This document shows positions 8,937-14,707 of a DNA stretch of 14,707 bases, piece after piece. Source of the stretch: Smittium culicis (lineage: Eukaryota; Kickxellomycota; Harpellomycetes; Harpellales; Legeriomycetaceae). The DNA lies in NCBI GenBank assembly GCA_001970855.1, contig LSSN01004905.1, positions 1-14,707 of the forward strand. Direction: 5' to 3'. The position numbers and the translations under genes are program-made. The notes below the pieces were generated by a model. It did no database searches, was not told where the DNA came from, and saw nothing but the letters and a program-made list of their open reading frames with translations. The stretch's first letter is position 1, and the number at the start of each line of letters is the position of its first letter.

Positions 8937-9620
8937 TATGAGTACCTGATATCCTTTGAACTAATGATGAATTAATTCAAATATTCGTCTACAAGAAATG
9001 TAAAAATTATATCAGTTCCAACTAAATGAATTCTGTTTCTATTTCATTATCCTCAGTTTCGATTTCCATTGAGTCTTGGCTTTTACAAAAATTCTTCTCT
9101 CATTTCTATGAAGAGCAAGAACCAAATTGAAGCGATTTTCTAAATATTTAGAAAGTCTTCTGATGACAAGATCTACTAAGGATGCATGTGATACGGACAA
9201 AAACTCTGAATAATCAAGGTTATCGGAGTATTGATTCAATTTAAACAAAGATAAATCTACTACCTTGCAACTTGAGTGAATTTAGCTTCTGAATATTGTT
9301 ATAAAAATAGAAGTATGTCCTACAAAATAACTTCAATGAAGATCATGGATCTCAGAAGAAATTCCGGAAAATTACGGAATTTGATCTGAATCCATCAAGA
9401 TGCTTTACTAGTTTAATTACAAGTTAATATTCAATGAACTCTTCAATATTTCTCGGGAGCGTATTGTGTCGCCAGTTTATTAATTTCAAGAATCACTCGC
9501 TGTAATATCTGAAACAATATGCATAGACAGTGTTTTTTATGAAACCTGACACCAAAAACCTATTTTTCTGGAATTAAAAGCTAAATTCATTGAATCGGCT
9601 CTAAAAAGTTGACCAAGACA
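8937..9620 (+). pseudogene. Reverse transcriptase remnant, frameshifted
   Basis: RT features appear in order but hop frames. A degraded motif A, EYLISFEL (phase of 8937), is followed after a shift near 8960 by LIQIFVYKKCKNYI, and after a second shift near 9003 by a block reading YQFQLNEF, then VLAFTKIL at 9073-9096 (compare the family's FTK-Leu block). The catalytic YxDD box survives only as YLES at 9145-9156, so both aspartates are lost. FNLNKDKST follows, typical of the Leu-x-x-x-Lys stretch after the active site. A third shift near 9340 leads to FLGSVLCRQFINFKN and NLFFWN (9557-9574), matching the connection region. At least nine stops interrupt it. A 69-codon minus-strand frame over the same place (9039-9248) is a shadow. 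Confidence 0.72.
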
Positions 9621-9764
9621 CTTGATTTCAAAATTCCCACCAATCACATTAGCAATTTCTTTGTGATTGGTCCTGAAAACCGCTCTTACTCTGGAATATA
9701 GAGCTCACGACCGATAGAAATTTAAATATATAAATAGAAGCTATTAATTGCGATTAATATTTAA
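9621..9764 (+). pseudogene. RNase H remnant (partial)
   Basis: In the phase of 9621 the peptide reads FFVIGPENRSYSGI, stop (TAG 9699), SSRPIEI, stop, IYK, stop, KLLIAIN. It resembles the first strands and following helix of retroelement RNase H, where a Gly-Trp-Ser and a Lys-Glu-Leu-Leu-Ala-Ile element are usual. The upstream catalytic Asp is not recognisable. It lies directly after the RT remnant, as expected, but in another frame. Confidence 0.5.
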
Positions 9765-10431
9765 ATTTCAAGAGTTTGGCGGTCCGATGGATGCATTTCT
9801 GATATAAAGACACAAAAAAGAATGCTTATGTAAAAAAATTTTAAAGAAAAAATTCTCCTTGACTGCTCAAAAAAATAGAAAATATTTGAGAACACTTCCT
9901 GTAAATGGATATTAGGATGCAAGTCATCTAGTTTAACTTATAATATTTCAGATTTTCAAAGCAGACTGACCCATAAAAAAAATGATATTTCAAAATTTGG
10001 TTAGTGGTTTAGCCCTTTCCCGTCCAACACTCTTTAAAAAACCTAATTTATTTATTCGTTATTAATTTATAAGCAAGTTTGTTATTTGTTGTTATTTTAC
10101 AACGTACCAATTATTCATATAGATTCGGAATTATAGTATTTTAATAGAGCGCTGTTGGTTAATCTGGCGGGTCAAAAATTGTCTACCACCTGTAGATGGG
10201 TTAAGCATTTTATAATAGGGATAAATTATCTTTACTGTTTTGATCATTGATTACCGCCTGAAATAAAAAGTAGACGCTTTAACTTATTGGCCACAAATTA
10301 TTCATTATAAAATATTAAGACCAGACAATATTTAATAAACATCTCAAGTTTTCTCGACTAGTAAACCATAATTAGTTTTTTTATTTACTTATCAACTATA
10401 TGAATATTCGATACTCGATTTACCACTAAAA
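9765..10431. other. NVJ2 upstream region, no gene seen
   Basis: AT-rich DNA with short open frames only. It should contain the NVJ2 promoter and perhaps the 3' end of the retroelement, but I see neither a clear TATA box nor a terminal repeat. A small inverted repeat (TCTAC and GTAGA around CACCT) lies near 10180-10200 and is probably chance. Confidence 0.5.
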
Positions 10432-13400
10432 ATGTGGGCATATACAACAGTGTTTTTTCTTGGTTTTATATCTTTTCCTCTTATAGCTGCTTCAATCGTT
10501 TTTGCTTGGCTGAAGGGTATCAGTATTACAGATATTCATATTCATTTTAAGGAACTGCAAGAATTTTTAATAAAAATACTCAACAAATCATCACGTTTAC
10601 TTTATGAAAAAGCTTTAAAAATTATTTACGACTTTAAAGAAGGAGATTTTACGAACATTGAAAATATCAATTTTAATTCAGATACATTCGACTTTTATGA
10701 CAATAAATCTTCCAAAGCTTACGAATTTTCTACAGAAGATAATGACATAAACGAAACTTCTATACTCAACAATAAGCCTGAATGCAAAACGTACATTTCA
10801 GGATACTTAAAGGTTTTTTCCTCATATGGCACCCATTGGGTAGAAAATGAGAAAGTTTCTACTAAAAGATCTAATATCAATGACTCAGTTTACTTTTTAA
10901 AAACTGATGAAGAATCTTCTAAGCTTCTTAATAAAACACAACTGTATTATGCTGAAATAATTGATGACTGCATCATTTTTTATAATCATTCTAACAAAAG
11001 CCGCAGGGTTGGTTCAGTTTTATTATCTGATTTCAGTGTTAAGCTTTGTATTATGTATGGTGATACTGAGAATTCAGTCTATCAGAACCACCTGCCAATT
11101 TTACTTACTCCAAAGGCAAAGATGCCACACGATAGCCCTTTTTGCAGCCAACCTATTAAGGATGATAATAGTACTGATTCAATTGATTCCATTTTTTCCC
11201 AAAAGAATTCATATTTTTTATTTTTCAAAAGGGCTGCTAAAAAAGAAGATTGGTACTTAGCTCTCCTGCTTTCATCTTCTATCCACACTAGCATATCTGA
11301 AAGCAGGTACAAAAATATGATTGATTATAGTGAGTTCGTATTCAATAATGTTCAAAAGTCGATCGATTTATCCGCGAATAATAATGCAATAAATGCATTG
11401 ATATCCAGGCTTCTTCTGGGTATTATCCATACAAAGAGTTTCAGTTTTATGATTTCAGAAAAAATCACACTTTTCATGAAATCTCAGTTCCAAGGATCTT
11501 TAGCGAACTTTGAAATAACTAAAATTGATGCTGGTTCCTCACCTCCAATTTTTAGTAATATCGACTTAATTAACCACAATTCTAGCGACGGAACAAAATT
11601 CTCTGGGTTTGTTGAATATAACGGCGGAATCGTCATAACCACTAGGTTCAAGATCATTTTAACTAAAAACATCAACTTACCCTTCTCCTTAAAAATTAGC
11701 TTAAAATCGCTTTCATCAAAATTTTTGGTTTTAATTAAACCATACCCCTCTAACCGTATTTGGTTTGGATTTTATCCAGATTTTAAAATAGATACTGAAA
11801 TAAAGCCGAAAGTTATGGGTAAAAAAATTAAATTTCCAAACTTGCTAGACTTGTTCGAATCTAGGTTGATAGACTTCTTTAATAGACTCCTTGTACTTTC
11901 TAATATGTACGATTATGTGTATTTTGATGATCCAAACTCAGTTGGTGGTATTTTCAATGAGTTCTCTGAACAGTATCAAAAGAGTGCATATTGTAATTTA
12001 CAAAAAGAAGAATTCTCTTCATCTAACGCAAAAAATAATAAATTTAACTCAAGAAGCTCTTATACTAATTCAAATACACCAGTTAATTCTACTAATACTA
12101 AAAAAATGAATAAGATACAGACCAAAAGAATCTCTATATTTAGAAGAGGCGAGCCTGGAAAAAAATATGGGTTACAATTAAACCCAGAAGCTAATGCTAG
12201 GTTATTTAGATTGAGCGCATTTAAAAACAAATCCAACAGAATCAATCTAAAATCTATTCCGTCTTACAACAGTTCAACACTTTATAATAACGATACATTT
12301 AAAGAAAGCTTACCAATGAACATTATCTCCAAATCTATCGATGTTAATAATTCAGACTCATTTAAAAGAACTTCAGCCGTGGATATCCTTACCCAAAAAA
12401 AAATTACCTTCCTAAAAAACAAGATAAAATCATTAATGCCTCGTTCTAAATCAAAATCTAAATCTATATCCAAATCGAAACCCAATCCCAAAAAACTATC
12501 CTCGTCTGTATCTAAAAATGTATCTGATATCATACCAACCACCTTGGCTGGATATGCTTCTCTTCAATCATCCGATGTTAACACTGAGTCTAGTCTATCT
12601 ATTATATTAGCTGAAGAGAATCATTCAATTTCTGATTCTACCTCAAATATTGGGCCGCCTTTAACTACAATGGAAAATATTAGTAACACAGAGTATGAGA
12701 CTGTTTATGATTTAGACAGCGGGTTTACTGGAACTTTTCAAAGGAATTCGTTTGATAAAAAAATAAATACACAGATCTCGAGTACCGAGTACCTTTCTGA
12801 AGATCAAAACCCATCAAATACTGTATTTTCTGTAAATAAAGCTGCAAACATTGTTTATGACCTCACTAGAAAGTTTTTTTGGGAAGAGAAGTATGAACAA
12901 ATGCTACCAGAAGCCGATTCTATCCAAGCTAAGGATGAGGCTATTGGCGTAAATATAATCCGCATAGATAAAAAACTTGGCTTTACCAGTGATCTGATGG
13001 ATATCTCTTTAATTGAGACAGACAAAAATTCTGAAAGTGGCCTTTTTTCATCAGAAGAAATTAACACAAAATCTTCCGAATACTGCCAATCAAAATCTAG
13101 CACTAATGAAAATAGCCGCAACAACTATATCATTTCAACAAGGTCTCAAATTACTTTATTAGAAGAACCTGCTTCAATCAATTCAAAAAAATCAATTGCT
13201 ATTGGTAAGCAATCTGATGATTTAGACTGCTATGATGGTCTCAATGGCGCTTTAAATGAAAATGATAATTCTATTACTGGGCCTGAAAGCTGTGCAACGT
13301 CAATAATAACTAATTCACAATCCCAAGTAGGTTCAATTATGAGTTTAGGCGAAGTGCCTAGCCAATCTTTTAACAATGAGAAATATACTAGCGATATATT

Positions 13401-14163
13401 TAGCCAAAGTGATAACTCGGATATTCATAATGAAGAAAATATCCCTTGTCCTGAATTAGGTGCTGTTGATAGTGAAAGTTTACATATAGATAGCGAGGTT
13501 GACTCTGGAAATGCAATACTTTCAAAAGATTCAAACTGTAGTATATATGATAGCTCATCTATTTTACAAACTATTGATGTTCTAGATATAAAACTTGAAG
13601 ACTCGACTTCCACTATTTCAAAAACTAGCGAGAAACCCAATTCCGACTTCACTATGAAGGGAAAAATCTCAATTAGCGATGATTATAAATATAAAGAGTC
13701 GGTTATTAAAATGCCTAAAGCTGCAGCTAAAGCTAGACTATTTAGCGCTAGATATAAACCACTCGCAAAATCACCAGTTGAGTTTGAATTTGATTTTAAT
13801 GGAGGTTTAGGGATTAGAAATAGCATTTGCGAAGATTCTTTTAATTACATTAGCCAGAAACAGTCAAACACCGCGAGCAAATATAGCGATGGTTCGAGCT
13901 TATATTCCTATAGCCGCGGAAGTATTGATTATCGATTTAATGATAATTCAAGCATAATGAGTTATGATGTACAGTCTTTGTATAATGACGCAGCAACGAT
14001 TGACAGTGATGACTCGATTAATAAGTTTGGATATGTTAAAAAAGAAAGAGCAAGCTTTGCGATTGATTTGGGTGATGGTAGCGATTATGAAACTGGACCA
14101 ATTAAGAATGTATACCCTTCATATAAAGAGCGATTAAGACCATTACCCAAAACTATAGAATAG
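10432..14163 (+). CDS. NVJ2: NVJ2/TEX2-type lipid-transfer protein (TM, PH, SMP)
   Basis: A single 1243-residue frame; ATG 10432 is the first start after an in-frame TAA at 10369. Residues 5-27 form a hydrophobic membrane segment at the N-terminus. A split PH-like domain spans about 118-285: YISGYLKVF at the start, then LYYAEIIDDCIIFY, and FKRAAKKEDWYLALL as the final helix. The SMP domain covers about 315-500: INALISRLLLGIIH, PPIFSNIDL, GFVEYNGG, then PSNRIWFGF at 439-447 and LLDLFESRLIDFFNRLL. Order and motifs match yeast Nvj2 and animal TEX2, ER-anchored proteins that move lipids at contact sites. Residues 501-1243 are a Ser/Asn/Asp/Glu-rich tail with one basic Ser-Lys repeat at about 671-688 and a Tyr/Ser-rich end; it looks disordered and is much longer than I expect for the family. 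No intron is needed, unlike LSM12 and NUP53. Confidence 0.92.
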   Translation: MWAYTTVFFLGFISFPLIAASIVFAWLKGISITDIHIHFKELQEFLIKILNKSSRLLYEKALKIIYDFKEGDFTNIENINFNSDTFDFYDNKSSKAYEFSTEDNDINETSILNNKPECKTYISGYLKVFSSYGTHWVENEKVSTKRSNINDSVYFLKTDEESSKLLNKTQLYYAEIIDDCIIFYNHSNKSRRVGSVLLSDFSVKLCIMYGDTENSVYQNHLPILLTPKAKMPHDSPFCSQPIKDDNSTDSIDSIFSQKNSYFLFFKRAAKKEDWYLALLLSSSIHTSISESRYKNMIDYSEFVFNNVQKSIDLSANNNAINALISRLLLGIIHTKSFSFMISEKITLFMKSQFQGSLANFEITKIDAGSSPPIFSNIDLINHNSSDGTKFSGFVEYNGGIVITTRFKIILTKNINLPFSLKISLKSLSSKFLVLIKPYPSNRIWFGFYPDFKIDTEIKPKVMGKKIKFPNLLDLFESRLIDFFNRLLVLSNMYDYVYFDDPNSVGGIFNEFSEQYQKSAYCNLQKEEFSSSNAKNNKFNSRSSYTNSNTPVNSTNTKKMNKIQTKRISIFRRGEPGKKYGLQLNPEANARLFRLSAFKNKSNRINLKSIPSYNSSTLYNNDTFKESLPMNIISKSIDVNNSDSFKRTSAVDILTQKKITFLKNKIKSLMPRSKSKSKSISKSKPNPKKLSSSVSKNVSDIIPTTLAGYASLQSSDVNTESSLSIILAEENHSISDSTSNIGPPLTTMENISNTEYETVYDLDSGFTGTFQRNSFDKKINTQISSTEYLSEDQNPSNTVFSVNKAANIVYDLTRKFFWEEKYEQMLPEADSIQAKDEAIGVNIIRIDKKLGFTSDLMDISLIETDKNSESGLFSSEEINTKSSEYCQSKSSTNENSRNNYIISTRSQITLLEEPASINSKKSIAIGKQSDDLDCYDGLNGALNENDNSITGPESCATSIITNSQSQVGSIMSLGEVPSQSFNNEKYTSDIFSQSDNSDIHNEENIPCPELGAVDSESLHIDSEVDSGNAILSKDSNCSIYDSSSILQTIDVLDIKLEDSTSTISKTSEKPNSDFTMKGKISISDDYKYKESVIKMPKAAAKARLFSARYKPLAKSPVEFEFDFNGGLGIRNSICEDSFNYISQKQSNTASKYSDGSSLYSYSRGSIDYRFNDNSSIMSYDVQSLYNDAATIDSDDSINKFGYVKKERASFAIDLGDGSDYETGPIKNVYPSYKERLRPLPKTIE

Positions 14164-14436
14164 GGCGAATTATTTAATTTAAATCTTGTAGGTATAGCTC
14201 AGAGTGTATAATTTCTTTCCATTATAGTTTATTTATTAATTCAATTAAAGTTTTCTTTATTATTTTAGTTTAATTAATTTCGAATGTAAGAAGAGTTAAT
14301 GTTTGATGGATTGATAGTAATAAATAATTTATAATGAAAATGGAGAATGGAAAATTTCATTTTTTTTCAAAAATTTTTTTTGAGGAGTTTACATTGAGGT
14401 TATAATTAGTATATGAGGGGGAAAAGGGTGAAAGAA
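14164..14436. other. Convergent 3' region between NVJ2 and the minus-strand gene
   Basis: The two genes end tail to tail 273 nt apart, so this DNA should hold both 3'UTRs. TTTATT hexamers near 14229 could be the minus-strand polyadenylation signal. Long A and T runs are present, with no further gene. Confidence 0.5.
14319..14324 (+). terminator. Candidate polyadenylation signal for NVJ2
   Basis: AATAAA 155 nt after the NVJ2 stop, before the end of the convergent gene. Support is positional only. Confidence 0.3.
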
Positions 14437-14603
14437 TCAATTTTTTAACAATTTACTGTACTCAGAGTAAGACATGGATTCTTTTGAGCTTTGGTATCTA
14501 GTGACTTGTAGCGATTCTCTGAGAGATTTGGTTATTTCGCGTTCGTAGCCAGCTTTATAAATTAAATTATCGATAGTTTCTATGTGATCCCACTCTTGTT
14601 CAT
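14437..14603 (-). CDS. Terminal exon of an unrecognised minus-strand gene (partial)
   Basis: Reading the minus strand, 54 codons end in TGA (14437-14439). The peptide is protein-like, with a mix of acidic, basic and aromatic residues: EQEWDHIETIDNLIYKAG, then YEREITKSLRESLQ, ending YSKLLKN. The same frame continues upstream for about 16 codons to a TGA near 14655 without any ATG, so the gene must be spliced into this exon or run past the window. A good acceptor (TTTTCTTACTTGCTAG, 14604-14619) sits at the exon edge, with an ACTAAAT branch-like motif upstream, so the exon is taken to start at 14603. The donor lies near or beyond the right edge. The predicted helix with charged residues is not specific enough to name a family. 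Confidence 0.6.
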
Positions 14604-14694
14604 CTAGCAAGTAAGAAAATAGATTTAGTGAAATTTTTGTATTTTGAAATCGAGATCAAAAAAGATAACCAGGAGTAATTTGAAAATAAAGAGC

Positions 14695-14707
14695 GGGGGG
14701 GGGGGGG
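14695..14707. other. Terminal run of 13 G
   Basis: The window ends in 13 consecutive G in a genome where even short G runs are rare. The likeliest reading is a sequencing or assembly artefact at a contig end, where poly-G is called for missing signal; a real G tract cannot be excluded. Confidence 0.85.

Larger units (their letters stand above)
7709..9764 (+). mobile_element. Degenerate retrotransposon (gag-like, RT, RNase H)
   Basis: The + strand carries remnants, in the expected order, of a gag-like region, a reverse transcriptase and an RNase H, each broken by stops and frameshifts. The part between about 8204 and 8936 gives only fragments, including an Arg-rich stretch near 8490-8540 that could be the end of gag. 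The RT followed directly by RNase H fits LTR or DIRS-type retrotransposons; I lean to DIRS-like from memory of Harpellales elements. I found no LTRs, inverted ends, integrase or tyrosine recombinase, so the class is open. The copy is inactive. Confidence 0.7.

Noticed and set aside
9039..9248. A 69-codon minus-strand frame.
   Set aside because: It is antisense to the RT remnant, whose motifs are on the + strand in the expected order; no family match was seen for the minus peptide.

Overview
The window looks like a piece of a very AT-rich genome of an early-diverging (zygomycete-type) fungus. The three recognisable protein genes are eukaryotic housekeeping genes of fungal type: LSM12, NUP53 and NVJ2. 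Two of them carry short spliceosomal introns (82-144 nt). A decayed retroelement in the middle resembles, from memory, a family that is abundant in Harpellales (Smittium-like gut fungi). That placement is inference; nothing here proves the genus. The 13-G run at the right edge suggests the window ends at or near an assembly boundary.

Layout from left to right. (1) 1-108 is the 3' end of an unrecognised + strand gene. (2) 109-1444 is AT-rich intergenic DNA with at most a very weak coding relic. (3) 1445-2731 is LSM12 in four exons: a disordered basic N-terminus, an LSm fold and the AD domain. (4) 2732-3532 is intergenic and contains one unexplained 76-codon open frame. (5) 3533-5554 is the nucleoporin gene NUP53/NUP35 in four exons: an Asn/Ser-rich N-terminus, the Nup35-type RRM and a C-terminal amphipathic segment ending in FGW. 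(6) 5555-10431 is a 4.9 kb stretch with no intact gene. It holds a decayed unrecognised reading frame (6155-6868), a perfect 20-copy array of the heptamer AGATAAT (6986-7125), and a degenerate retrotransposon (about 7709-9764) with gag-like, reverse transcriptase and RNase H remains spread over three frames. (7) 10432-14163 is a large intronless gene for an NVJ2/TEX2-type lipid-transfer protein (TM, PH, SMP) with an unusually long Ser/Asn/Asp-rich tail. (8) 14437-14603 on the - strand is the last exon of a further gene, convergent with NVJ2.

The intact genes do not form a functional cluster. LSM12 acts in RNA and translation control with ataxin-2/Pbp1-type partners, NUP53 in the nuclear pore, and NVJ2 in lipid transfer at ER contact sites. 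Each probably has its own promoter. The decayed gene, the satellite and the retroelement relic together make the 5.6-10.4 kb interval an accessory island between conserved genes. I found no convincing new biological system. The items most worth checking are the decayed gene, the GATA-like heptamer array and the hidden minus-strand exon.
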